This document shows positions 52,205 through 62,734 of a DNA stretch of 64,000 nucleotides, piece after piece. The stretch is from Auricularia sp. M13 (taxonomy: Eukaryota; Basidiomycota; Agaricomycetes; Auriculariales; Auriculariaceae). The notes beneath the pieces were generated by a model. It was given only the letters and a program-made list of their open reading frames with translations. It was not told where the DNA came from and searched no databases. Each line of letters opens with the position of its first letter. The stretch's first letter is position 1. A program made the translations under genes and the position numbers. The DNA is taken from contig CM073204.1 in assembly GCA_037042915.1 (NCBI GenBank), positions 434,001 through 498,000 of the forward strand, written 5' to 3'.

Positions 52205-53562
52205 GAGGGACGAGGGCATGTTGGGCGTGGGGCGTGCAATGATTTGAGCCACCGGAGGGGTTAACGTTTCGCTATTTATACTATTCCTCGCGAATCGAGC
52301 CTGAGATCACCGCAGGACGTGCGTGCGTGTCGAAGTCATTTCTGACCTCATATGGTAGCGATCGGCGAGAGCGCTTGAGGGTAGGCCGGCGGGTCCGCCA
52401 GCCTGAGCGTCACTCGGTCAATTGAAATAAATGCAAGCTCCCAGGGTGGCAGACAAAATGGGTGGAAGGTCAATCGTGCCTGGCGCTCGGTGCTCGAGTC
52501 AATTCGAACCAAAGCGGAAAAGTGGAAGCCGCTCGATGTCGATCTTCGCCGTAGACAATCTGCCGACGATGTCCGGACGACACGGCCGTGCACGACAATC
52601 CCATAGCCTAGGAATGTGGAACGCACACCCAGGCAAGCTGAATCGAAGGTCGCACCAATGTAGTCACGTATTGAGCAAAGATTCCGAGACTGAAACCAGA
52701 AAGTCGCAGTCGTCAAATCGCAGTGGGATAAGACAAAGAGCGCGGCATGGCCAGATGGCACAGATTAAAACCAATGGCAATATTCGATGCGGAATGGGCT
52801 GTGCGATAGCAGGTTCAGACGATGCCAAAGGAATCCATTGCACACATAGTAGAACATAGAACTATCCTGTGAGTCCCAAGAGCTCAAGCTTTTCTGGGGA
52901 CAAGCGTGCTGAAGACAGGTTGACAGGTCCCTATGCGCGAGAAATGAAATAGAGCTAGAACAGAGCCTGCGCGTGCGCGAGGATGGATGTCGATGAAATG
53001 GGCATTGCTGGACGGAGTTGCCGATGGGGCATGATTGCGCGCCGCTGCAAAGTGTTGACAACGATACGACTAGCGCGGAGAGCATAGAAGGAGCCTGCAC
53101 AGTACGGGCGGCGCATGTAGGTGCGTTGCCGTGGTCGCGATCCAAGACGAAGAGGCGCGTCGGCCGATGCAACCCGAGCTTGATCAAGAATCAAGAAACA
53201 AACGTCTGCAAATATTTCAATTAGCCGAGGTGCAGATTCCCGAGACTGGGTGAGACCAGGGTGAGACTTCGACGATTGGGCATCGCTCACGGATCACAAC
53301 GTGGCGCTGGAGGAAAACCTTCACTGCTTTGTGCTCGGGCGTTGTATCCGGGCAGTCACGATGCGAACTGTACAGTGCTGAGTGTACACTGGCGGAACTG
53401 TTCAGTGTTCCTCCGAGTCGGAACATAGATGCAACAAATATTCCAGCACCCTTCACATTCAGAGAAACTACTGGCTGAGTCTTCCAGTCTTAGAAATCGA
53501 GAATACAGTACACGAATAGGATGTGGTTTAGTAGTAATCAGAGTCTCAGTCTGACACTGTGA
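52205..53562. other. 1.36-kb stretch without a supported gene
   Basis: Open frames (52348-52761 minus, 52765-53187 minus) have no recognisable motif. Confidence 0.35.
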
Positions 53563-53835
53563 CTAAACGACAACCCCATGCCGGTCCTTCATATGCTTCC
53601 TCCACGCATACACATCCCCGCACACGAATACCATCCCGCCCGCGCAGCACGCCGCGTCGTAGCACCGATACTGCGCCGCGACGAACGCGGGCTGTCTGTT
53701 GCGGATCTCGTACTGGGTGCAGTGGAAGCAATAGGCGGTCGGATGGGTGTGCGGCGCGACGAATGCGAAGGCGGGGGTGGAGATTTGGCCGCCGCGCGTG
53801 TTGGAGGTTGGGTAGGTTACGTTGTTGCTGGACAT
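53563..53835 (-). CDS. Small Cys/His-rich protein, copy 2
   Basis: Minus strand, 90 aa, ATG 53835 (MSSNNVTYPTSNTRGGQIST). Same Cys/His pattern as copy 1: YCFHCTQYEIRNRQPAFVAA, RCYDAACCAGGMVFVCGDVY, WRKHMKDRHGVVV. Differences are spread along the protein while every Cys and the two terminal His are kept, which indicates selection on a metal-binding fold. The pair lies 2.6 kb apart in the same orientation, a tandem duplication with the secreted-protein gene between. Confidence 0.68.
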   Translation of the reverse strand: MSSNNVTYPTSNTRGGQISTPAFAFVAPHTHPTAYCFHCTQYEIRNRQPAFVAAQYRCYDAACCAGGMVFVCGDVYAWRKHMKDRHGVVV

Positions 53836-54299
53836 TGTGCGGTTGGTCTGAATTGGGTGGTGAGTTGGTGAGAGCGGCGGGTTGTTGGAAGTGTCTGTGT
53901 GACTCGGAGGCTGGCGCCCTGCGATGTCCGCTCCCCCGCGCTGGCGGCCAGGAATTTATACGCCAGGTCTCACCGTGGTACGAAGCGCAGCGCCCGCGCA
54001 CAACAAGTCGCGTTGGCCCGTCCTAGCGGGGACACCGGACACAAACACCAAAGACCAGAGTGCGCTTGGACCGTGCCCGCCGTATCGGACAGCAAGAATC
54101 GGCTCTGAGTGCGCCGCGGAGACGCGGAGGCACAGGTGCATGTGCGCATGAAGCATGGGTGAGTCGGAGAAACGAGCGGCATGCAGTTTACTGGAACGTC
54201 AAACGTCAACCCGGGCGGACGCACAGTACTGGTCGGTGGTGATACCGAAGAGTGAATTCGGTGCTGCGCCCCACGATGCTCCATGAATTCCTCAAGTCG
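53836..54299. other. Intergenic, 464 bp
   Basis: Upstream region of the small Cys/His protein; no gene seen. Confidence 0.4.
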
Positions 54300-54720
54300 A
54301 AGGTTATCGCGGCCGGCCGCGTCAAAGATTCTGGCAAGTCGGTCCACCGCGAGCACTGGCAGCCTCGACCGGGAGGCAACGCGCAAAACCTCTTGAGGCT
54401 CGGTGCAGGTCATCCGAGCGCCTCCCATGGCCAGTCGAATGTTCTCCCAGCCGGCCGCGGCGTGAAAGCTTCTGACTCGGTCCAGTCGGTCCACTAATAC
54501 GATCTCCGTCTCCCGGGCGAGCACGGGTAGCCTCGACTGAGAGTCAACGCGCAAAACCTCTTGAGCCTCGGTGCAGCTCGTCCGAGCGCCCCTCGAGTCG
54601 AATGTTCTCCCGGCCGCGTTCGCCGGCGTGACAGCTTCTGACTCGCGAGTCGGTCCACGAGCACGGCTGGGTGCGAGTCCGAGCGCCCCCGAATCGAACG
54701 TTCTCGCGGCCGCGTGAGAG
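54300..54720. repeat. Imperfect tandem repeat, about 2.5 copies of a 160-185-bp unit
   Basis: Blocks recur in the same order: GTCGGTCCAC, GAGCAC.GG.AGCCTCGAC, CGCGCAAAACCTCTTGAG, CTCGGTGCAG, GTCGAATGTTCTCCC and CTTCTGACTCG, first from about 54318, again from about 54489 and partly from about 54650. The long minus-strand frame across it (53970-54899) is explained by the repeat, not by a protein. Confidence 0.6.
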
Positions 54721-56573
54721 ATGTGCCTGCTGAAGTATGCACGCCATCGTCTCTGCCAGTGTGCCGTCCGAACTTGAAGTGTCACGGGAAAACTGGCGCC
54801 GCCGCCGGTCAGTACTTGTAGCACATGCTGACTTGCAATTGTACGAACTGCGGTGGCGTGGGGTGCGTATAGCTCGTTGGAGGGCGAGGTGAGATGCAAT
54901 TAGCATACTATATGGTAAGCAGTGCCACCAAGAGGAAAGTGCGTGGAGATGAGTTGGAACGCAGCTGGCAGGCGCGGTAGACTACTTATAACCGCCAGGA
55001 TGCGGACGAACAAAGCACTGGTCCGCTCGGACAAGTTAAAAGACACAAGTCACAAGTCACAACGAACAACGACTCGGAACAAGAGAAGCAGGGAAAGAAA
55101 GACTCGCAGTACCCGGGTTGTTGATAACTTATGGCGCTCGGACAACGACACAACGACCAACGACACAAGCACAATGACACAACGACCGCTCGCCCACCTC
55201 GGAGGATGACATGGACACGCGTGCTCTGCCGCGACGGGGCCGGGGGTTCAGATCTAGAGTTGACACATATGTATTCGACTTTTTTTTGCGGCAGCTGGAG
55301 ACAAGGACCACGGCCCGAGTCCGACGCATCAAGGGAGTCTTACTGGCAGTGTATATCCGCGTCGAGGTGGCACATCAGCGATAAGATGATGCAGTCCTTG
55401 TGCAGTATGTGTATGTGGCGCAGGGGAGCACGTCACGGTTTCAGCTCTGCCAGTCGTGCAGTTGTGCGCGGACAAAGGCCGCACGGTGCCTAATGAGATG
55501 TCCGGCGGTACTTACTGGCCGAGGAGCAAGCGGGGAGCAAGCACGACTCGACAGGACCGGCCGCGGGCGCTCACTGGAAGTCTGAGCTGCACTGGCAGCA
55601 GTCTGAATCCAGAAAATCGCGACCGACGGCGGGCGAGACGGCGGGCGCCAAGATAAGCAGCCCGCCCGAGGTGCAAGAGTCAATTGATCATGACAGGACT
55701 TGGCCAGAAGCCAAACTGCGGGGAGCGCGGAGCGGGGAGGGCGCTCCGTGAGATTAGAGTGACCGGGGCGCCAGTGTCAGTGTCAAAGCGTAAACAGAGG
55801 GCGAGATATGGATGTGCGTCAAGGTCAAGGTATGTAGATCGCTGGACGAGGGGTAGCGCTGAGCCAACGGGAGATGGAGATCCAGCGTTCAAGAGCTCGG
55901 CGAGCAGACAGCTTCAAGAGCTCGTCGAGCAAAGCACAGTAAACGGGCGAGGCGGAAAGATCGTTTCCGGAAAAGGCGAACCGGCGGGCACGGCGTCGAG
56001 AAGCGTCGAGCTTCCAGCTTCCAGCTTCCAGCGCCGTGGGGTGAATGAGCGTCGCGAAACATGGCGCGATTTCAGGAGCCTACTTCCGGTCAGGCAGCAC
56101 TTACTACAAGTACAGTAGGCGGAGAACGAACCCGCGTTGCATTGGCAGCGGGCTGACCAAGCCCGGCGCCTTGCACGCCGTGGATGTGTCATCGTCATCG
56201 TCATCGTCATCGTCGCCAGTCAGGCCGCGCAGGGCGAGAGCGACGATGCGGGTCGAGGCCAATGTGCCTCGTGGCAAATGAATGACTGGGAGGAGGCGAA
56301 TTGAGCGAAGCGCGCGATGCAGCCTCTTTGGGCGCCGCGCGGGATCATCGATCCCGAAGAAGAAGAGACGCCTCAATGAGACCGAGTCAGACTCGGGCGT
56401 GGGATACGGTACGGTACAGTACATTCTATTCGGGCATTACTTGACCTCTAAGTAAGTAAGTAAGAGCGACGACAAGACAACCAGAGAGATAGCAAGAGAT
56501 ACATGGCAAGCAAGGAGCAGCGATTCGTTCGGTGGCGTTGCATAAATAGATCGATCGCAGGGTCGGGCCCAGA
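54721..56573. other. 1.85-kb stretch without a supported gene
   Basis: It contains an AC-rich low-complexity block near 55035-55175, the left arm of an inverted repeat at 55655-55800 and a TCATCG microsatellite at about 56189-56215. No credible ORF. Confidence 0.4.
55655..55800 (+). repeat. Inverted repeat, left arm
   Basis: The reverse complement matches 58745-58860 in several blocks in order: TTTAC..TGACACTGG, GGCGCCCCG, CGGAGCGCCC, CCGCTCCCCGCAGTTT, TCAATTGACTCT and GGGCGGGCTGCTT. Confidence 0.6.
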
Positions 56574-56842
56574 CTAACAGCGCGTGGGTGACGGCGAGGG
56601 CGAGGCGGACATGTCGACGCGGTGGAACTCGAGCATGTGGAACGTGCACGCCGTCGTGCTGGGCGTCACGAGCGCCTTGCACACCCGGCACACCGCGTGC
56701 CGCCCGCCGTCCGTGTGCGGCGCGAAGAGCTCGGACAGCGCCAGCCCGGCGAATGTTGGCTACGGCGGGGGTGTCAGCGACCGGTTACACGCGGTGAGTG
56801 CATGGGGCGTACGGAGGGCACGACCGAGACCGGCGAGTTCAT
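56574..56842 (-). CDS. Small single-finger Cys/His protein
   Basis: Minus strand, two exons (56842-56813 and 56759-56574, 53-bp intron with ctgac branch, phase 0), 71 aa. The core is HAVCRVCKALVTPSTTACTF then HMLEFHRVDMSA: C-x2-C ... H-x4-H, a C2H2-like or BED-like finger, framed by SELFAPHTDGG and a serine/proline tail ending in Cys. The 10-codon first exon (MNSPVSVVPS) is weakly supported. Its H-x4-H ending resembles the two 90-aa proteins upstream, but the rest differs. Confidence 0.55.
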
Positions 56843-57078
56843 TGCGACGGTGAGGCGGAAGGAGGATGCGGTTATATGCTGCGAGGACGAGGACGCGCAC
56901 AAGACAAGTCGGCGGTCGTGGTTACTGGCAAAGACGCAACGCAAGGCGTACAAGGTTAAAGAAGAGAAAAACACGGGCGCCTCCCGACGTCCTTTGTGCA
57001 AAGAAAAGAAGCGCCGGCGCCCGGGATGACGTATGATCGGCCGACATCCGCTTCCGCGTCAACCTTCTGACACGAACG

Positions 57079-57831
57079 ATGGCGACGGAACGCGAGCACC
57101 ACTGGCACGACCGGTCTGAGCTGGAGGAGCGCCTCGTGCACGCGCCCAGCGCCATCATACGCAGCGCCCGCGGCTTCTGGAGCGGCTTCCAGGACTTCTT
57201 GGGCCGCGATAATGTCCTCGAGGTCGCAGTCGGTCTCATGTGCGTCTGCCCGCCTCCCTCTGCCGCCTTGCACCTCGCTAATGCTCGGCCCCTAGGATCG
57301 CATCCTCATTCACAGCCGTCGTCAACTCGCTCGTCTCAGACATCCTGCTCCCGCCGCTCGCCCTGCTGCCCTTCATGAACCGCAACCTCGAGGCCAAGTT
57401 CGCCGTGCTGCGCTCCGGGCCGCACGGCCCGCGCTACAACACGCTGCAGCAGGCCGCGGACGACGGCGCCGTCACGCTCGCCTGGGGCGTCTTCCTCGAC
57501 CGCGTCGTCGGCTTTGGCGTGCTGGGCCTCGTGCTGTACCTCGTCGCGCAGCTGTACGGCGCGCTCAGCAAGAACTCGATCATCAAGCATACGGTGCGCT
57601 GCGCGTATTGTCGCAAGAGCGTGAGCGAGAAGGTGCGTCGGCGCGCGGTGCGGGCTGGCTCTGCTGATGATGATGATGTGCGGTAGGCTGTGCGGTGTGC
57701 GTTCTGCAGCAGCTGGTGAGCCCGCCCATACTGTATATCTCCCGCCCCGCCCGCTTGCGCTGACGCGTGACAGGCTCGACGGCCGCGAAGAGAAATCATT
57801 CAGCGCCTTCGAGGCACCCGAGGGGGCATAA
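57079..57831 (+). CDS. mscL: Large-conductance mechanosensitive channel MscL
   Basis: Four exons: 57079-57239, 57296-57632, 57687-57715, 57774-57831; 194 aa. It has an amphipathic N-terminus (RSARGFWSGFQDFLGRDNVL), TM1 (EVAVGLMIASSFTAVVNSLV SDILLPP), a periplasmic-type loop and TM2 (DRVVGFGVLGLVLYLVAQLY). A C-terminal zinc ribbon CAYC...CAFC is assembled by the 29-bp third exon; fungal MscL homologues commonly carry it. MscL opens under membrane tension to release solutes during hypo-osmotic shock; in fungi it may sit in the plasma or an inner membrane. All phases agree and the start context is GAACGATGG. Confidence 0.88.
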
Positions 57832-59766
57832 ATCATAAAGCAGGGACGTACCGTCTATTACTGGGGGGTGAAATGGTATGTGCATTGCCCAGGGGCCTGT
57901 GCGAACAAGATAGCCCAACCAGTCCGTCGTGCAGGGCTGATGGAAACGCGATGGACGATGGACGATGGACGATGTAGCGAGAGCAAATGTTATGTAGCGT
58001 ACGACGAACGAGCGACGATGATTGATTGATGCCATTTACCAACGACGACTCGGGGCGCCCACGGTCGCTGCGCGCGATCTCCCAATGCCCATTAAGTATA
58101 ATGGTCCAGTACTACTAGTAGTCCCGTATCCGATATCGATAGCATGAAGTTCCGACTCAGCCGCAAAGCTTGTTTCCCCGTGCATCTACTGCATTCTCTT
58201 CAAGGTCCATTGCATGCGTACAGTACGACACGACCTGAGACCTGATAGATACACTCGACGGAGTCAACCTGCCGTACCACTAACCGGCACTCGACTGGAC
58301 TGGACTGGACGCGGGAAAGGAAACAATTGAATGATCATGACGCTGCGAGTCTTCGCGCGCTTCGCCTCCTCCCGGCCGCATAGATCCTTCATTCAGTCGC
58401 CAGGCAACACGCTCTCCCGGCAGCTTGCGCAGTGCATGTTTCGCGAGTCACTCCACGCTGGAACAGTACGTAGGACGACGCCGGTTCGCCCTTTCTGGAA
58501 ACGACTTTACTTCTCCAGACTGGTCTCCACTGGCAGGTCAATTTCCGCTTTCGCCTTCCAAGCTTAAAGCTCGCCCGCGTACTGTTACTCTTTACTCTAA
58601 TGCTTTCTGCCAGTGCCTGATCGACGCCGCCTCGGAGCTCTCAGAGTGAAGCTGCAGTGCTGGCCCACCATATCCGATCGCCGGCGCGTCCGAGTCCAGC
58701 GACCGGTGTCCTTTACTAGTATGGACACCTCACCGCCTGCCATTTGTTTACTCTGTGACACTGGCTGGCGCCCCGCTCGAAGCTCTACCGCGGAGCGCCC
58801 GCCCCGCTCCCCGCAGTTTCGCCTTGAAGTTCTGTCAATTGACTCTCGGGCGGGCTGCTTCAGCTTGACCGTGACCTTGACGCCAGTTTTCGATCCTGGC
58901 GCAAGTTTGCCTACATACATACATACATACCTAGGCGCCGGAGTGGCGATTTCCGGGAGTGGACGCGGGCTGCCAGTGCCAGTGGGAAACAACTTATGAC
59001 GACGGACACCTGACAGCACCCCGGACTCGGAGCGGTCTTGTCGTGCTTCGGATCGATTCTCTGCTTCCTTGATCCTCGCTTGCTTTTGCTTTTGCGCAGC
59101 TGCCAATGCCGATGGAGATCTCATGATCACTGGGTGGCACCGTGCGTCGGCTCAGGACAGTGGAAGAACAGTCGTGTCGACAGAGGATTTATACTCTTGC
59201 CACGCCTTGCTTGAATTATTACAGATCATTGTATACCGGCAAATTCTAGGACCCTTCAGATCTCCCCGGTCGTGCAACAGCGGGAAAATCTCAGGGAACA
59301 ATCCGTGCAAATCCCCCGAAGATTATGTTTGTATAGTGAGACTAATAGGTCGGGCATAGTGCTGCACAATCGAGCTCCTCCGTCGCAATCGTCGCCTGCA
59401 AACAAGTAATCAGGCACGAGAGACGTCAAATCTCCGGAATCCCGAGGGTTACTCCGGTGATCTACGACACGAATACTACTACTACTACGATAAGAGGTCT
59501 CATCCAGTGGCAGGTCCGGTAATTAAGACGATATAGCCATGTTGCCGAAAAGCTCTGTGGGACAGTGGTTATCAATCTCAACATCATTTGAGAACGCATT
59601 GACGATTCCCCTCACTCAGCAGTCAGTTATCGTTCCCGGCGGCGACCGGCGTCCAAAGAAAGCGGCCACTGGCAGGAGCCCCCACACACACGCTGCCGAA
59701 ACGGCTGCGCGCCGCCGAGACCGCGGGCAAGCAGCATCCATCATGTCTCTATAACCGACATGCGAC
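57832..59766. other. 1.9-kb stretch without a supported gene
   Basis: It contains the right arm of an inverted repeat (58745-58860), a CATA microsatellite (about 58913-58931) and otherwise nothing I can name. Confidence 0.4.
58745..58860 (-). repeat. Inverted repeat, right arm
   Basis: Partner of 55655-55800 on the opposite strand; together they enclose the small finger gene and MscL. Confidence 0.6.
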
Positions 59767-61585
59767 TCACAGGCCCGCAACAAGGCCCGTCGCGCCCTCC
59801 GCGGCAACGACGACCTCGCCATCCTTCAACACGCGCCATCCAATATGCTCCCTGCCCTCCTCGCGCATCATCCCATCCTCCTCACTGCGCACCAGCTGCC
59901 TTCCCTGTCTCTCCCCCGCCGCATCACCAAGCTCGTCCCTGACGGCCCGCAGCCACTCCAGCGCAGGCCGCACGACCCAGCGCCGCCCGCTATCCTCGAA
60001 CCAGCCCAGATGGCCGCCGCAGCGCGTCGTCGCGACGCACACATACGGGTTCGCGCCGCAGTCCGTTGGGATGGTCCGCACGACGGGGTCGTCCGCGGCG
60101 TTGAGCGCGAGCAGCGGCACGCGCACGCACGGGAGGACGTGGTGGCTGCTCGCCCAGACGTAGTATGCGGGCGCGCTGCGGAAGGGGAAGGGCCCGTGCG
60201 GCGCGAAGGACCCGCCCAGGTTGCACACCATCACGGCGTCTACTTCTTCCAGCGTTCTGCCTTTGGCCCATTTGTCGTCCATGACCTACAGTGTGAGCGC
60301 GCGATCAGGAAAGACCCGGCGAGGAGGGACGATATGGTGTACCTTTTCGAGCGTGCCTTGCGCTCTGAGGTGCTCGAGCTGCGGCGACGGGGGCAAAGAT
60401 TGCAAGGTGGCCGTGTGCCGCCGGAAGACGTTGATGAGGTTGCGCGCCATCGCCTTGGAGTAGACGTGCTTCGAGATCAGCCCCGAATGCAAGCTGCACC
60501 ATGCATGAGACATGAAACGAACACACGAATGCGAGACGGTCAACTCACTGCTTGGAGTTGTCCAACAGGTCCCATGGCTACGATAGCACATGCATCAGAA
60601 CGGGAAATGGGTGTGAGGGAGAGATAGATCGAGACGCACGCAGGCCAGAACAAGTCCAGCAGCAAGAAGAGACTGCTCGCCCTCTTCCGCGAGGTATCGC
60701 GTTACGACGTTCGCCCCGAGTGAGAAGCCCATGCCGAAGAGCGGAGCCTTCGGGTAGAGATGCCGCACGAAAGACACTTCCGTCCGCAAGTCGTCGGTGT
60801 GCCCGGCGCTGTAGAACTGCGCGGTGGTAATCGGAGTTCCAGCGCCTGCGGCAAGAGGTCCATTGAGCAGCAGCAGACAGGAATTGTTTGGAGCGATTCC
60901 ACGTACAACCGCGGAAGTTGCAGACAACAGCGCGCATTCCCAAGCCACCGTCCTCAACGGCCGTGCAGGCGCGTGCCAGAATTGCGCGGACATAGCTTTC
61001 GTATGATCCTTTAATAGGTGGTCGGGTCAGCGCGTTTTGTTCTTGAGAGATACACTCACCTCCAGTTAGTCCGTGCTTCACCACAATTATCGGCGCGTCT
61101 TCGGGAAGTTTCTCGTGGCCGAGCGTAAAGTCCATTCCACTATGTAATGTATGACTTAGATATGAATGACAAATAATGAGGTAGAGTACGCACACAGTGC
61201 CGCCATCAGCAAGGCGTAGAAACTTCCTTAAGCTCTAATTAGGCACAAGCAATCATAAATCAGAAGGACTTTACTTACCGTTCATATTTAACATGGTCCT
61301 CTTTGGTAAAGTCGCCCACTACACAGTACACCGTCTGCCCAAGTCCGCTGCAGCCTCGTGAGCATGCAAAAATCATCCCTTATGATAATGCACATACGTG
61401 GGCAGCCACCAAGCAGGCTTGTACGGCTCCAGCAGGCTCGGTACCCGAGTCTTGATAAATTCTTCGAGGCTCACGGCGTCAGCGCCGCGCGGCTTGATGA
61501 CCGCGTCGTGGCCGCCGAAGTGCAGAACGGGGCGCGCGGGCGACGCGCCGACCAGCGCGCGCAGGATGGAAAGCATAACGCCCAT
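59767..61585 (-). CDS. YheT-type alpha/beta hydrolase (Eht1/Eeb1-like)
   Basis: Minus strand, nine exons: 61585-61398, 61347-61279, 61226-61194, 61139-61060, 61008-60910, 60845-60640, 60577-60549, 60493-60343, 60285-59767; 457 aa with consistent phases. It carries PIIVVKHGLTGG (oxyanion region), the nucleophile elbow GMGFSLGANVVTRYLAEEG (Ser), NAADDPVV (Asp) and TRCGGHLGWFE (His): a complete Ser-Asp-His triad in the YheT/UPF0017 order. Yeast relatives Eht1 and Eeb1 make and hydrolyse medium-chain fatty-acid ethyl esters; that activity is inferred here. Two exons are very short (33 and 29 bp). The start MGVMLSILRALVGASPARPV is slightly short compared with relatives, so an extra 5' exon is possible. 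Confidence 0.82.
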
Positions 61586-62734
61586 GGGTCGGGGCCAGCG
61601 TCGAAGTAGAACGAGAAAGAGAGCAGCTCATGGCACCGCGCGCCTGCCGTCAGCACGTTCCCGGCCGGTGATCCAGCAATCACGAGTTACAGCGCCGCAG
61701 CGGCGTTATCGGCGGTCCAAAGACATCATGTCCGTGTAGTAGATCCGGAAGCTCCAGAAATACGCGAAAGGAGAAAGAACGCATCTGCTTTCCTTATGCG
61801 TGAAGTTCAGAGCCTGGCCATGGTAGGGGATCGCCCAAAGCTGGCCACCTGTCAAACCCGATATGGAAGAAGGTTGAAAGTCCGACAGACCGTCCTTCTT
61901 CTTCGCGTCCTGCACCTCCTGGACTAAATCGACGACCCCTGCGTTGCCTACGCCCGTTCTACGAAATTATGGCTCTGAATTCGTGCCTGGAGCGTGCGCG
62001 CATTGGCCAGAGCCCAGGATGACGCAGCCAGATTGAACCAAGAGCCATGCTTTGACCACGGCATCATTGTCGCACACGGCGCCCGCATTGCTAGCTGCAG
62101 ACTGCAGCACTCATCTTAGAAGAATTGTATGGCATATATCATCCATCCGCGGTGGACTGCATCAACATCCCGGGGCTCAGACTACGCTGGTTCGCACGTC
62201 GGAGCTCAGCGTGCATGGTCCGGGTCCGGCCTTCAAGCTTGCCCACGCTACTCCTCAGCGACCCTGGTTTGGAAAAGGAGGATCAGAGGCACGGCCTACA
62301 CTAGCTTTGACGATCTCTGCCTATCCCCCTGTCGCTCTGCCGATCCGTCTCTCGTTGGCTGGACGGTGTCTAACCGAGGACGATCGCCCATTTTTTTGCG
62401 CCTATCCCCGCGCAAACTGTTGGCTTTGATCATTTAGACTGTTGTTCTCGTCGTACGGCCGCTCTCGAGCCCACGAAATGGACCTGCATAGCGGGCGGGG
62501 TCCAAGTCCGGGGCCAAAGCCATCACCGTCTTGTCCTCTCGAAGCCGGAGCTAGCCGCCGAGCTCGCTGGCATTGGCCTTGAGTTTGGTACTATGCCCCT
62601 CCAGCTTGCTCGCTTGCTTTGACCGCTAAGTCTGGCGAGCGCTTTAAAATGCGGCGGGCCCATGCAGCGTCTCATCAGTCGTCCTCCAGACGCCTTCCTG
62701 TTCTTTCCTTCTCACGCCCACGACAACGATAACT
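61586..62734. other. 1.15-kb intergenic stretch
   Basis: No supported gene. Minus strand 61706-61990 is open and coding-like (EVQDAKKKDGLSDFQPSSIS, GQLWAIPYHGQALNFTHKES) and could be a lost 5' exon or a relic; I cannot place it. Confidence 0.35.

Noticed and set aside
53970-54899. 309-codon minus-strand frame with internal repeats
   Set aside because: Its repeats coincide with the DNA tandem repeat, composition is arginine-rich as expected for shadow frames in GC-rich DNA, and no domain is visible.
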